64,000 nt of DNA from the NCBI GenBank assembly GCA_017305195.1, contig JAFKMU010000043.1:1-64000 (forward strand), in the 5' to 3' direction. This DNA is from Verrucomicrobiota bacterium. GTDB taxonomy: Bacteria; Verrucomicrobiota; Verrucomicrobiia; Chthoniobacterales; Terrimicrobiaceae. The notes under the pieces were generated by a model. It ran no database searches. It had not been told where the DNA came from and was given only the letters and a program-made list of their open reading frames with translations. Shown here piece after piece: positions 1 to 9,231 of the stretch (positions within the stretch are counted from its first letter, which is position 1; the number at the start of each line of letters is the position of its first letter). A program made the translations under genes and the position numbers.

Positions 1-300
1 TAAATGCTCTCCCTCCACGGCTCCGTGCTCCGACGCCAGGGCCGCAAGCCCGGCGTCTCCGGCACGAAACTGCGCCCGCATTCCCGGCACTCCCTGCGCC
101 TCGTTTGGATCCTCAGCCAGCTCGCCCGACCAAACACATCCAGGTGCCTCGCCCTCCTCTCATACCTCCCTTTGCTCACGATCTGTTCGCTCCCGCAATG
201 CCGACATCGCCGCTCTTCCTCCTCCAGTTCCAGCCAGATTTCCTCTCCCTCATTGCTTTCCCTCCGCTCTTCGCGGTATCCTGCCATTCCTATACACACC
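1..300. other. leading stretch without a supportable gene
   Basis: No coding region is supported here. The short open frames present have no recognisable family, are rich in Ser, Arg and Leu from C-rich low-complexity DNA, and show no ribosome binding site. The window opens with TAA, so the stretch may be the 3' untranslated tail of a plus-strand gene outside the window; the terminator-like hairpin at 301-343 fits that idea. Confidence 0.4.
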
Positions 301-343
301 GGGGCCATGTTGGTCGTTCTCTGACCTCATGGCCCCACTTTTT
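301..343 (+). terminator. rho-independent terminator, plus strand
   Basis: A 9-base perfect stem, GGGGCCATG (301-309) with CATGGCCCC (328-336), is followed by AC and five T. The T run lies on the plus-strand side, so it would end transcription coming from a plus-strand gene outside the window. Confidence 0.55.
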
Positions 344-350
344 GATCATG

Positions 351-381
351 AGCCCGATCATGTCTCGGGAGTGATCGGGCT
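351..381. repeat. inverted repeat at the 3' end of the CocE-family gene
   Basis: AGCCCGATCA (351-360) pairs perfectly with TGATCGGGCT (372-381) around an 11-base loop. It abuts and touches the stop codon of the minus-strand hydrolase gene. There is no T run on the minus-strand side, so it is a 3'-end stabilising hairpin or a weak terminator rather than a classic intrinsic terminator. Confidence 0.5.
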
Positions 382-2212
382 ATTTGTTCTCGCTGGCAAC
401 GACCGGGAGCAGCAGGAGGGAGGGCGTCGCAGCGCTGTGATGAATGGTGATGACGGCCTTTTGCGTTTCATTGCTGACGGTCTCAGACTTTCCGGTTTGA
501 AGGTTTCGGGAATAGGTTGGGAACCAGGAGCCCGTGAGATAGACACGCAGCCGATGGCCTTTTTTGAACAGGTTTCCCGTGATCAGATTGTCAAAATTCA
601 CTGTCACGATTTCTCCCGGCTTGAGCAGGTGGGGCGTTTGCGTTTTGTCGCGCAGGCTCACGCGGACCACCTCGTGTCCGGCTCCTTCGAGGTTGTAGGC
701 GGTGCCGTCGGGCGCGACGTCGATGAGCCTGAGATAGAGGTCGAAATCGGGGGCATCGCTCGAGACCTGGATTTCCGCGCGTCCATTCCCGACGATGGTG
801 ACATCGTTGGTGAACGGGGCGGTTTCAAAGGCGAGCACCGAGGGATTTTCGCTCAGGTCTCGGAGATCGAAGCCTCCCCAGTTGGTATCTTTGGTGTCTT
901 TGACTGGGTTGGCCGGGTCTGACTGGAAGGAACTTTCGCCTCTCGCCTGGGCTTGCTGAGTAATGATGCTTCCGATCGTCTGACCGGGCATGGCCGTCGA
1001 CGCCAGATAGAAGGGCTGCAGCTTTGTTTTTCGGAGAGGCCAGGATGTGTCCGTCTCCCAAGTATCGGCTCCCATCACGTAGGCCCGGACATTGGGCCAT
1101 TTTTCAACCCCGTTATCGAGCCCGCGGACATAATGGTCGAGCCAGTCCAGAACGACGGAGTGGTAATCGATTCGTGCGCCTGGACCGAGCTTCCGTTCCC
1201 CTGCGACATCCTGTCCGGTCGCATCCACGCCGTGAATCCACGGACCGAGAATCAGTTTGGTGCGGGAATCCGGGTCGCCTTTTCGGCTGCTGACGATGCC
1301 GAGGAAGTTCGTGATCGCTCCCTCGCTGCCATACGGTTCGTCATGCCATCCTGAGATGTTGAGCACGGCGGCTTTGACGTTACCGTATTTCGTTCGGAAG
1401 TTTCCCCACTCCCACCAGGGATCGTACGGCCCGTGTTCCAGCCAGGCGTAGTGGTAGGGTTCGACATCCTTGAGGTAAGGCATCTGCAGGCTGGGCAGCC
1501 AGCCTTGGATCGTATCGGCCCCGCCGAGCCGGGCCCATTCAGCTTTGGCTTCGGGAATGGTCTTGGGGCCGGGAAGGCCTTTTTTCGCGCGCGTATCCGG
1601 CGACATGTTGATGTAAGACCAGTTGGCCCACCCGGACTCAAAGACACCGCCGAAGTAAATACACTGCGGCCCCATCGTCGATGGGCACATCGCTGGAACC
1701 ATCGCCTTGAGATGAGGCGGGTTTTCCACTGCGGCCAGCCATTGCACTGCACCGGGATAAGACAGCCCGAAGGTGCCGATCCGCCCGTCTGACCAAGGCT
1801 GCTGCGCCGCCCACTCGATGGTATCATAACCATCTTTGCCCTCGTTTTGATAAGCGACAAATTCCCCGTCGGAGGCATAGCGGCCGCGAACGTCCTGAAT
1901 CACCATCACGTATCCGCGCCGGACGGCCTCGGCGAAGGTCTTTTCGTTGTCCGCATCGCCTTCGCCTTTGTCGTAGGGCGTGCGGAAAATGAGGACGGGA
2001 TGCCTGCCGTCCCGGTCCGGCCGGCGGACGTCGGCCCGAAGGGTGACCCCATCGCGCATGACGACGGGGACATTTTTATCGATAACGATTTTTGCTTCTT
2101 CACCGTGGATAGACGATGAAATGCCCAGCAAAGCAAAGATGGAAAGCCACGTGAAAGTCCTCCAGCGGATGAAACGGAAGAAACTGTCGCCGGGGAGCGG
2201 GGAGGTTTTCAC
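380..2212 (-). CDS. secreted CocE/NonD family hydrolase (peptidase S15 fold)
   Basis: A 610-residue protein of the CocE/NonD family, which includes cocaine esterase, X-Pro dipeptidyl peptidases and glutaryl-7-ACA acylases; members hydrolyse ester or amide bonds. The N-terminus (residues about 1-38) is a signal peptide: a basic segment, a hydrophobic stretch and a cut near GEEA, so export to the periplasm is expected. The alpha/beta-hydrolase nucleophile motif GLSYPG places the serine at about residue 151; Asp291 (in GWHDEPYG) and His328 (in GPWIHG) complete a plausible triad. The C-terminal third matches the jelly-roll domain of this family (for example FKKGHRLRVYLTGSWFP). Length is normal. 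Family is clear; the natural substrate cannot be read from sequence. Its 5' neighbour is an exported barrel-like protein on the same strand. Confidence 0.9.
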   Translation of the reverse strand: MKTSPLPGDSFFRFIRWRTFTWLSIFALLGISSSIHGEEAKIVIDKNVPVVMRDGVTLRADVRRPDRDGRHPVLIFRTPYDKGEGDADNEKTFAEAVRRGYVMVIQDVRGRYASDGEFVAYQNEGKDGYDTIEWAAQQPWSDGRIGTFGLSYPGAVQWLAAVENPPHLKAMVPAMCPSTMGPQCIYFGGVFESGWANWSYINMSPDTRAKKGLPGPKTIPEAKAEWARLGGADTIQGWLPSLQMPYLKDVEPYHYAWLEHGPYDPWWEWGNFRTKYGNVKAAVLNISGWHDEPYGSEGAITNFLGIVSSRKGDPDSRTKLILGPWIHGVDATGQDVAGERKLGPGARIDYHSVVLDWLDHYVRGLDNGVEKWPNVRAYVMGADTWETDTSWPLRKTKLQPFYLASTAMPGQTIGSIITQQAQARGESSFQSDPANPVKDTKDTNWGGFDLRDLSENPSVLAFETAPFTNDVTIVGNGRAEIQVSSDAPDFDLYLRLIDVAPDGTAYNLEGAGHEVVRVSLRDKTQTPHLLKPGEIVTVNFDNLITGNLFKKGHRLRVYLTGSWFPTYSRNLQTGKSETVSNETQKAVITIHHSAATPSLLLLPVVASENK

Positions 2213-2459
2213 GGGAACTCAAGCTGACATTTTTGCTAATGTAGATCAACCTTATGGGGGCGCGGCGGCGATGGCACCGGACCTGTTTGCAAAGTTTTTT
2301 GCTATGCCTCACGAGAGGGCGCTTCGCCTGCCAGCCTCTGTTTATGAGGCTCGGCGCGTTCGAGAAGCGGATGGCGTGCCCTGTGATCGGGGTGAGATCG
2401 CGATAACATCCTTTTTATGACCCGGGCTTTCGGGTGATGCTTTTTCGATAACCTGTCGC

Positions 2460-3365
2460 CTACTGGCCCGGAATCGCAAATTTCACCGTGATGCCCGCGC
2501 TGAGATCCGTATACCGCGATCCCGCGTTTGTACTGGAAGCCAGAGTTTCAATGCAGGAGAGGCCGATCGAGAGATTGGGAGTGGCCTGCCAGTCGGCATT
2601 TGCTCCGATGTACTGAAGGAAGTCCGATTGTCCGATCACCGGATAGCAACTGATCCCTCCACTCCAGTAAGCACCGAGGGTGATGATGTTTGTCACCTGC
2701 CAGGTCCACCCTGCTGTCGGCGTCAGCGACAAAAAGGAATTGGAACTTGCGCTGCCGGGGAAGGCCTGTAGTCCCGTGGCATCCGGCGTGAAATAAAGGG
2801 AGTGCCCGTGGCCGAGATCGAGATCGATCGTGAGGCCCAAGGAGAGCGAAACCTCCCAGTCATCGGCGGCAAAAGCCGAGCTCATGTTGTAGTCCCATGC
2901 TGCCACGGCGTAACCCGAGATCGATAACCAGTCGCCTCGGGCGAGGGTCCTGGTGATCCCGGCGGAAACTTCGGCGAAGGCCGAGTTAAGCTCCGGGAAG
3001 CGGATGTATTGATAGTCGGCGAAGGATGCGCCGAGATACCAGTTAGTGTCGCGGCCGAGTGGCTTTTTCCACTCCGCCGTGACCCAGGGACTGAAGTACA
3101 TGTCGGCAGAACTGCCGCCGGGTATGGACTGCGGATTGGTGGTCATGAAGAAAGGCGTCGCCGCCGTCAGCGAAAGCTGTCCCGCTTGAAGCTCCGAAAC
3201 CTGTTCGGGGCGACCGCGGGTGGTCGCCAGCCATTGCAGGTTGAAGATGTCTTTGAGCTGCCGCTGGTCCGACTGGGAAAAGACCACGTCCGGCCGGAGC
3301 AGACAGACCAGGGTCAAAGCAGGAACCACGGCCCATCTGCGCAACTTGCCGCGACGGAACTTCAC
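2460..3365 (-). CDS. exported outer-membrane beta-barrel-like protein, function unknown
   Basis: A 301-residue protein starting with GTG. A basic N-terminus (KFRRGKLRRW) precedes a hydrophobic stretch and a likely signal-peptidase cut near residue 30 (VFSQ). The mature part consists of alternating polar and aromatic residues with many Trp, Tyr, Gly and Ser, and it ends in AGITVKFAIPGQ, a pattern typical of an outer-membrane beta barrel. I do not recognise a named family. It lies about 250 bases upstream of the hydrolase gene on the same strand, so co-transcription is possible but not required. The intergenic stretch towards the PEP-CTERM gene holds two palindromes that may serve as control sites. 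Confidence 0.7.
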   Translation of the reverse strand: MKFRRGKLRRWAVVPALTLVCLLRPDVVFSQSDQRQLKDIFNLQWLATTRGRPEQVSELQAGQLSLTAATPFFMTTNPQSIPGGSSADMYFSPWVTAEWKKPLGRDTNWYLGASFADYQYIRFPELNSAFAEVSAGITRTLARGDWLSISGYAVAAWDYNMSSAFAADDWEVSLSLGLTIDLDLGHGHSLYFTPDATGLQAFPGSASSNSFLSLTPTAGWTWQVTNIITLGAYWSGGISCYPVIGQSDFLQYIGANADWQATPNLSIGLSCIETLASSTNAGSRYTDLSAGITVKFAIPGQ

Positions 3366-3750
3366 GCCGCTTGTTATGGAAAGAGCTAGCTAATTTGCCA
3401 ATGCAAAACGCCCGGAACCAGCTTTGTGGGATGAAGCGTACGGCGAGAATGTTCTATAGCTAGAACTCGGCATCATTTGCCGAGCAGCGCACCGGGACGT
3501 ACATCGGACTTAACCCCTCCTCCCTCGTGAGTTCGTCTCCTATCATTTTCGCAGGCCGACGGTCTGGCTCGGCAACGGTCGATTTATCCGTTCGCTTTCT
3601 TGCGTGCAGACATCCTTCTGCCAGCGGCTCCGATCGCAGGAACGGAAGTCCGCTTTGTTCGATAGATAGAATCAGCGACAGATTGTGCTTCGCCAAGCCC
3701 GGGACTACCCCCTCGATTTAGTCACCCCACAGAAAACACCCGCCCCATCT
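3366..3750. other. divergent intergenic region with palindromes
   Basis: 385 bases between the barrel-like gene (minus) and the PEP-CTERM gene (plus). No gene is supported. It should hold promoters for both sides. The visible structure is a pair of adjacent inverted repeats at 3451-3484, listed separately. Confidence 0.6.
3451..3484. promoter_or_regulatory. two adjacent palindromes, possible operator
   Basis: GTTCTA-TAGC-TAGAAC (3451-3466) is a perfect inverted repeat. It shares its last base with CTCGGCA-TCATT-TGCCGAG (3466-3484), a second perfect inverted repeat. Both lie in the divergent intergenic region, about 85 bases upstream of the barrel-like gene. The first has the size and symmetry of a dimeric repressor site. 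No cognate regulator is visible nearby. Confidence 0.4.
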
Positions 3751-6700
3751 ATGTCCATTCACACTTTCCCATGGCAGTCGACGCGTTCTTCGCGTTCGAG
3801 CGCATCCCACTCAGTCCGGCGAGGCTATGCACTCGCTTTCGCGGCCAGCGTGGTCTTGGCGTCCGGCATGCCAGCAGCTACGGATACCTGGATCGGAAAT
3901 AACAGCGCCAACTGGGCCGACCCTCTGAACTGGTCGCTCGGCGCGATTCCCACAAGCGGCTCGACCGTGGTCTTCGGGACGCCGGGTTTCTCCGGAAATG
4001 CCATCACGGGACCGACCAGTGTGGTGACATTGGGAGGCTTGAATGCCGATGGCCTTGTTTTCTCCGCCTCTGCAGCGGCTCCGGCCACGGCGGGAAACTA
4101 TGGCTATGCCATCACGGGAACGTCTGCCATCACGCTCGCCTCGTCCGGCACCGGGGTCGGAGTGAAGGTGCTCTCTCTCAATCCGCAGCAGCTCTCCGCT
4201 CCGATTACGCTGAGCGGTGACCAGATTTTTCAAGTCGGCGGCGCCACGGGGAATCGAGGTTCGATTTTGAACCTCGCTTCGGGAGCAGTGATTACGAGCG
4301 GATCGAATCGCGTGATCAAGGAGGGTACGGGGACGCTGAATCTGAACTCGGGGGGGAACTCCGCCGGCGGGTTCACTATTAATAACGGAGCGGTTCAGTT
4401 TGGCATCGATGCCCGGTTTGCGACGCTGGCCACGACCAAGGCGAGCTATTTCATTTTGAATGGCGGCGTTCTGAGGTGGGCCAGCAATGCGACCGTGAAT
4501 CTGGACTCCAAGCGTGGCATTACGCTGGGAGCCAATGGCGGCACGTTTTCGGTGGCTAATACTGCGAACAATCCGGCATTTGGCAACGCGCTGACCTACA
4601 ACGGCGTAATCACCGGTTCATCGGCGTTTACCAAATCCGGAAACGGGTGGCTGAGCATCGGAGGTCAGAACACCTACACCGGCGCGACCCAGGTCAATCA
4701 GGGAGCTCTGCTTCTGAACTTTGCGGCAACCGGTGCACCGGCTTCCAATATCATCAACAGCAGCAGCAACCTCGTGCTTGGCAGCATGGTTGGCCAGAAC
4801 GATTCCGGTATCGGCTCGTCCCTGATTCCGTCCAATTTTGGAGCGAATCCGACCCTGTTCATCCAGGCGGGTACGTCGGGAGGCAGCCAGACGTTTAATG
4901 GAACGACGATTTCCGCCGGTGCGAACAACGTAATTGGCCGTGGCAACGGAACCAATAGTGCGACTCTTGATCTGGGCGCTATTGGCCGGACCGCTGGTGG
5001 CACAGTGAGTTTTTCGACTTTAAATGATGGCGGGACGGGGTCGGCTGCGTTCAAAACTTCCACTGCGAATACCAACGGAATCCTCGGCGGTTGGGCGACC
5101 ACCTCGGCTGCTGCGACAGGTACGGGGGCAGTTACTGCCACGGACTGGGCGGCCAATGATGGCAGCGGCAACATCGTCGCTTACACGGGCTACACGGACA
5201 TTGCTCAGGCAGGCGTCATCGCCAGCTCGGCATCGAGCAACGTGCGCATCGTGGCATCCACTACCGGCAGCGCGACGCTGGGGGCGGCGGTGACGGATGT
5301 GAACACCATCCAGTCGAAGAACTCGGCGGCACAGACCATTACGATCGGCAACACCAGTACGCTTCGCCTCGGAGCGGCAGGCGGCATCTGGAATCAGGGC
5401 GCCGGCTCGCTGACCGTCGGCGCGGGCGGTACGACGGGCGTGCTGACAGCGGGTGGAGCGGATAACACGGCAGGCGAGCTGATCATCACGGGAACCGGCG
5501 GTACGACGACTGTCAACTCGCGGATCACCAATAATGGCACGGGTGTCGTGACCCTTACCAAGGCGGGAACATCCAATCTTTCCCTGACCGGTACAAACAC
5601 CTACACGGGCGGCACCTATGTCAGCGGGGGCACGGTGACTGCGACGAACGCCTCCGCCTTCGGCACGGGGGATGTGTATTTCCTGCCCACGGCCCGCCTC
5701 ACTCTCGGCGGTGGCGGCGCGCTGGTCTTTGCCAATAACTTTTACTTCCAGTCCGGCGATCTTTTTGCCTCGCACGATCTGGGCGGCAAGACGATCAGCG
5801 GCACGGTGACACTCGCCGCGCCCAACGTGACCTTTGCAGGAGCAAGCGGCGGAATAATCACCGGCAAGGTGACGGGAGATTACTCGCTGGGAGTTGGCAA
5901 TGGAACGCTCCGGCTGACCAATACCTCCAACGACTTCGCCGGAGGCCTGATCATCGGTGCGAATGGCAATGCCAATTCCCCCACGGTCCAGCTCGGCGCG
6001 AGCGAGGTCATCTCGAACGGCGCGGGGAAGGGCAATGTCACCCTGAGCGGCGGCGGCACGACGGGCGTAGCCACCCTCGACCTCAACGGGTTCAACGAAA
6101 CGATCAACGGCCTCGCCAACGGCTCGGTGACGGCTCGCACCGTGGTAACGAATACCTCGGGAACGCTGTCGACCCTCACCCTTGGCGACTATGACCAGTC
6201 CGCTTTGTACGCGGGGGTCGTGACGAGCAATCTTGCGATCACGAAGATCGGTGAGGGTGTCCAGACCTTCTCGGGCGCCAACACCTACTCGGGTGCGACC
6301 ACGATCAACAATGGCATCCTCCAGGCCGGAGTGGCCACAGTTGACGGCGTGAGTGGCGCCTTCGGTCTTGGCTCGGCGGTGACTCTGGCCAATACGGCCG
6401 GCGCCACGCTGGCGCTGAACGGATTCAATAACACCATCGGCTCGCTGGCTGGCGGCGGCGTCTCGGGCGGCAATGTGACGCTCGGCTCGGCGACGCTGAC
6501 CACCGGAAATTCCTCGAACACCCAGTATGCAGGCGTCATCTCCGGCACGGGCGGGTTTGTGAAGGTCGGCTCCGGCACTCAGATCCTGAGCGGAGTCAAT
6601 ACATACACCGGAACGACGACGGTGAGCGCGGGTTCGCTCATCATCGGAGTGGGCGGCTCGGGCAGCATCGCCAGCGGAAACGTGACGGTGCAGAGCGGGG

Positions 6701-7248
6701 CGACCCTCGGCGGCAGCGGTACGATCAATGGCGCGACGACGATCCAGTCGGGCGGTACGCTCTCTCCGGGGAACAGCCCTGGCGTACTCACCCAGTCGGC
6801 GGGACTCACGCTGAATACCGGATCGAGCTTCACCTTTGAACTCGCTGCCAATACGACGGCGGGCCGCGGCACCAACTTCGATGGCGTTGATATTACGGGC
6901 GGCACGCTGACGATTGAGAGCGGCGTCGCCTTCAATGTGGTCTTCAACAGCCTGGGTTCCACGGTGGACTTCACTTCCGCCTTCTGGACCGCCAATCAGA
7001 ACTGGCTTGTCTTCAGCAATGCCAACCTCCCCTCGACGGTGGCAGGCATCTTCAACCTCGGCACGGTTTCGAACGATTCGCTCGGTCAGACCTTTTCGAG
7101 CACGGGCGGTTCGCTTGCCTTCAGCCAGGTGGGTAACGATATCTACCTGAACTACACGGCAGTTCCCGAGCCAGGCACCTGGGCGCTGCTCGGGCTGGCC
7201 GGAGTGGCTTGGCTGATCGTTCATCGCCGTCGCCGCATGGCTGCATAG
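3751..7248 (+). CDS. PEP-CTERM surface protein with autotransporter-associated beta-strand repeats
   Basis: 1165 residues from the ATG chosen here; an ATG-less longer frame upstream has no signal-like character. Residues about 15-45 form a signal peptide (SVRRGYALAFAASVVLASG) ending near MPAAT. The mature part is Gly/Ala/Ser/Thr/Asn-rich and carries at least four copies of the autotransporter-associated beta-strand repeat, recognisable by a core like GxNTYTGxTTVxxG (around residues 305, 615, 840 and 950), consistent with a long right-handed beta helix. The C-terminus is a PEP-CTERM sorting signal: VPEPGTWALLGL, a membrane helix and the basic tail HRRRR. In other bacteria such proteins are processed by an exosortase at the cell surface; no exosortase gene lies in this window. 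The role is probably adhesion or extracellular matrix, which is inferred. Confidence 0.9.
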   Translation: MSIHTFPWQSTRSSRSSASHSVRRGYALAFAASVVLASGMPAATDTWIGNNSANWADPLNWSLGAIPTSGSTVVFGTPGFSGNAITGPTSVVTLGGLNADGLVFSASAAAPATAGNYGYAITGTSAITLASSGTGVGVKVLSLNPQQLSAPITLSGDQIFQVGGATGNRGSILNLASGAVITSGSNRVIKEGTGTLNLNSGGNSAGGFTINNGAVQFGIDARFATLATTKASYFILNGGVLRWASNATVNLDSKRGITLGANGGTFSVANTANNPAFGNALTYNGVITGSSAFTKSGNGWLSIGGQNTYTGATQVNQGALLLNFAATGAPASNIINSSSNLVLGSMVGQNDSGIGSSLIPSNFGANPTLFIQAGTSGGSQTFNGTTISAGANNVIGRGNGTNSATLDLGAIGRTAGGTVSFSTLNDGGTGSAAFKTSTANTNGILGGWATTSAAATGTGAVTATDWAANDGSGNIVAYTGYTDIAQAGVIASSASSNVRIVASTTGSATLGAAVTDVNTIQSKNSAAQTITIGNTSTLRLGAAGGIWNQGAGSLTVGAGGTTGVLTAGGADNTAGELIITGTGGTTTVNSRITNNGTGVVTLTKAGTSNLSLTGTNTYTGGTYVSGGTVTATNASAFGTGDVYFLPTARLTLGGGGALVFANNFYFQSGDLFASHDLGGKTISGTVTLAAPNVTFAGASGGIITGKVTGDYSLGVGNGTLRLTNTSNDFAGGLIIGANGNANSPTVQLGASEVISNGAGKGNVTLSGGGTTGVATLDLNGFNETINGLANGSVTARTVVTNTSGTLSTLTLGDYDQSALYAGVVTSNLAITKIGEGVQTFSGANTYSGATTINNGILQAGVATVDGVSGAFGLGSAVTLANTAGATLALNGFNNTIGSLAGGGVSGGNVTLGSATLTTGNSSNTQYAGVISGTGGFVKVGSGTQILSGVNTYTGTTTVSAGSLIIGVGGSGSIASGNVTVQSGATLGGSGTINGATTIQSGGTLSPGNSPGVLTQSAGLTLNTGSSFTFELAANTTAGRGTNFDGVDITGGTLTIESGVAFNVVFNSLGSTVDFTSAFWTANQNWLVFSNANLPSTVAGIFNLGTVSNDSLGQTFSSTGGSLAFSQVGNDIYLNYTAVPEPGTWALLGLAGVAWLIVHRRRRMAA

Positions 7249-7271
7249 AACAGATCGCAGACATTTTGTTC

Positions 7272-7309
7272 AAAAAGGCGCCGGGGTGGGGGATTCTGGC
7301 GCCTTTTTG
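7272..7309 (+). terminator. rho-independent terminator after the PEP-CTERM gene
   Basis: AAAAAGGCGCC (7272-7282) pairs with GGCGCCTTTTT (7298-7308), an 11-base perfect stem ending in a T run, 24 bases downstream of the stop codon. It is also symmetric enough to act on the other strand. Confidence 0.85.
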
Positions 7310-7366
7310 CTTTTGGGAAACGAGTGGTGGGAAATTTGACTCGTTCGGCGTATCTTGCCGACGCGA

Positions 7367-8296
7367 ATGGAGTCTTTTCTGCGAGAATTTCAGGCGGAGG
7401 CCGGCCGGGCCTTGATTGATCGGGAAAGGGAACTGGAGCTGGCGCTTTGCTGTTTTGTCTCCGGGGGCAATCTGCTCATCGAGGACACCCCGGGAGTGGG
7501 CAAGACGACGCTGGTGAAGGTGATGGCTCGGCTGCTCGGGCTCGATTTCAAGCGGGTGCAGTTCACCAACGACCTCCTGCCCGCCGACATCCTCGGCAGC
7601 CAGGTCTTCGACGCCGGGCGGCAGAGCTTCTCATTTCATCGGGGGCCGATCTTTGCCCAGCTCGTGCTGGGTGATGAGCTCAACCGCGCCTCTCCGCGTA
7701 CGCAGAGCGCCGTATTGCAGGCCATGGACGAGCATGAGGTGACGATCGAGGGGCTGACACATGGGCTCCCGGAGCCGTTCTTTTTTGTCGGAACGCAGAA
7801 TCCCCATGAGCAGATCGGCACGGCCATGCTTCCCGAGTCCCAGGTGGATCGTTTTCTCATGCGCATCGCCCTGGGTACGCCGGGACGGGAGACGCAGCGC
7901 AAGCTGCTTGAGCGGCACCGCAATACCGCCGGGGGCGCCACGTTTGATTTTCACAGCCTTCGCGTCCTCGCGACACCGGAGGAGCTTTGCGAATGGCAGC
8001 GGAAGGCGGCGGCGGTGCATGTCTCCGAGGCGGTCTCGGAGTATATTCTCGACCTTTTCGAGGGAGCGCGGACTCGGGAGTGGTCTCTTTCCCCCCGCGC
8101 CAGCCTCGGGCTCCAGCGGGCCGGGCAGGCGCGGGCGTTTCTCCGTGGCCGGGAGTATGTGCTGCCGGACGATGTCCAAGAGGTCTTCCTTCCGGTGACG
8201 ACGCATCGTCTGGCCCAATTTTCCCGGGTGCCGGGCGATCCCCGGGAGGCGGCGACGATGGCGCGCTCGCTCCTTGAGCAAACCCGCTCGCGGTAA
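7367..8296 (+). CDS. MoxR-family AAA+ ATPase
   Basis: 309 residues from ATG; a TTG four codons earlier (7355) is an alternative start. Walker A GVGKTT lies at residues 43-48, Walker B LVLGDE at about 99-104, and the family stretch FTNDLLPADILG at about 67-78. Sensor and lid regions follow to the end. MoxR ATPases act as chaperone-like factors that mature or activate a partner protein, often one carrying a vWA or DUF58 domain. The two downstream genes encode exactly the usual partners (DUF58 protein and TgpA-like transglutaminase), 11 bases away and then overlapping, so the three form one operon. Family assignment is firm; the client protein is unknown. Confidence 0.93.
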   Translation: MESFLREFQAEAGRALIDRERELELALCCFVSGGNLLIEDTPGVGKTTLVKVMARLLGLDFKRVQFTNDLLPADILGSQVFDAGRQSFSFHRGPIFAQLVLGDELNRASPRTQSAVLQAMDEHEVTIEGLTHGLPEPFFFVGTQNPHEQIGTAMLPESQVDRFLMRIALGTPGRETQRKLLERHRNTAGGATFDFHSLRVLATPEELCEWQRKAAAVHVSEAVSEYILDLFEGARTREWSLSPRASLGLQRAGQARAFLRGREYVLPDDVQEVFLPVTTHRLAQFSRVPGDPREAATMARSLLEQTRSR

Positions 8297-8307
8297 GGGG
8301 CTCTGTC

Positions 8308-9231
8308 ATGGCGAAGCGCATCCGAGAACGCATCTACATCGTTCCGCGCTGGCCCGGGATCGGGTTTGCCTTTGTGGTGCTGCTGATCTTTGCCCTGGGT
8401 TTCGGGTTCACTGGGAACAGGGAATTCACCCGTGTTCTCGGCATCTCCCTCGTGGTGGCGGGGTTGGTTGTGCTCATCCAGAGCAACGACAATGTTCGCG
8501 GGCTGGAGATCGTCGGCTGCCGGTCCGCGCCGACCCCGGCGGGAGAGCCTCCCGTGCTGGAGGTATCTGTGAGAAACTCGGCCGCCCGGGAGAGGATCGG
8601 GCTCCATGTGCGCCGGGCGATCCCCTGGCGCAAGGCGTGGCGGCTCCAGCCGACTGGAGCCTGGCTGCCGATGATCGAGCCGGGGCAAACCCTCGTGGCC
8701 CGCCTGCCGCTTGATCCTGCTGTTCGCGGGCGGCATGCCGTGCCGCGTCTCTGGGTTGCCAGCGTGATGCCGTTTGGGCTGTGTTTTGCCTGGAAGGAAT
8801 TCGCCCCGGAGGGCGACTACTACGTTTATCCGCGCCCTCACGGCCTGTCGCTGGAGGAGAGAAGCCTGGCCCGGGACGGAGACCTGCAAGGAGGCGGGGC
8901 GGGCGGCGATGACGTCAGCGGCCACCGGCCGTATGAGGCGGGGGACCCTCTTTCGCGCATGGACTGGCGTGTCTTCGCCCGCACGGGAAAGATGGTCGTG
9001 CGCACGCTCGACGAGGGCGGGAGCGGGGAGGTCGTCCTCCGCTGGCGGGATACGGGCTTTCTCGACGATCCGGAGGCGCGGCTGGAACAGCTCAGCCGCT
9101 GGATGGCTCAGTGCGTCCGCGAGTCCAGGCCCTTTCTCCTCGATCTGTCTCCGCATCGGGGCGAGATCAATGGGCGTAACCTGATCGCCTGTCAGGAGGC
9201 CCTGGCGACGTTCCCCGGAGGAGCGTCATGA
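8308..9231 (+). CDS. DUF58 domain membrane protein
   Basis: 307 residues. Two membrane helices occupy roughly residues 13-53, followed by a cytoplasmic or periplasmic beta-rich segment and the DUF58 hallmark YEAGDPLSRMDWRVFART at about residues 210-227. DUF58 proteins are related to the vWA fold and are almost always encoded after a MoxR ATPase, as here. The stop codon overlaps the start of the next gene in an ATGA arrangement, pointing to coupled translation. The biochemical role is not known in this family; association with cell-envelope integrity is the general expectation. Confidence 0.9.
   Translation: MAKRIRERIYIVPRWPGIGFAFVVLLIFALGFGFTGNREFTRVLGISLVVAGLVVLIQSNDNVRGLEIVGCRSAPTPAGEPPVLEVSVRNSAARERIGLHVRRAIPWRKAWRLQPTGAWLPMIEPGQTLVARLPLDPAVRGRHAVPRLWVASVMPFGLCFAWKEFAPEGDYYVYPRPHGLSLEERSLARDGDLQGGGAGGDDVSGHRPYEAGDPLSRMDWRVFARTGKMVVRTLDEGGSGEVVLRWRDTGFLDDPEARLEQLSRWMAQCVRESRPFLLDLSPHRGEINGRNLIACQEALATFPGGAS

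Noticed and set aside
4..374. Short open frames at the left end
   Set aside because: No family, low-complexity sequence and no start signals; the region looks non-coding.
3460..3696. 78-codon minus-strand frame in the intergenic region
   Set aside because: Covers the palindromes, has no family and no ribosome binding site.
5020..7224. 734-codon antisense open frame inside the PEP-CTERM gene
   Set aside because: It mirrors a repetitive high-GC gene, has no recognisable domain and a composition rich in Arg, Ala and Gly typical of antisense shadows.
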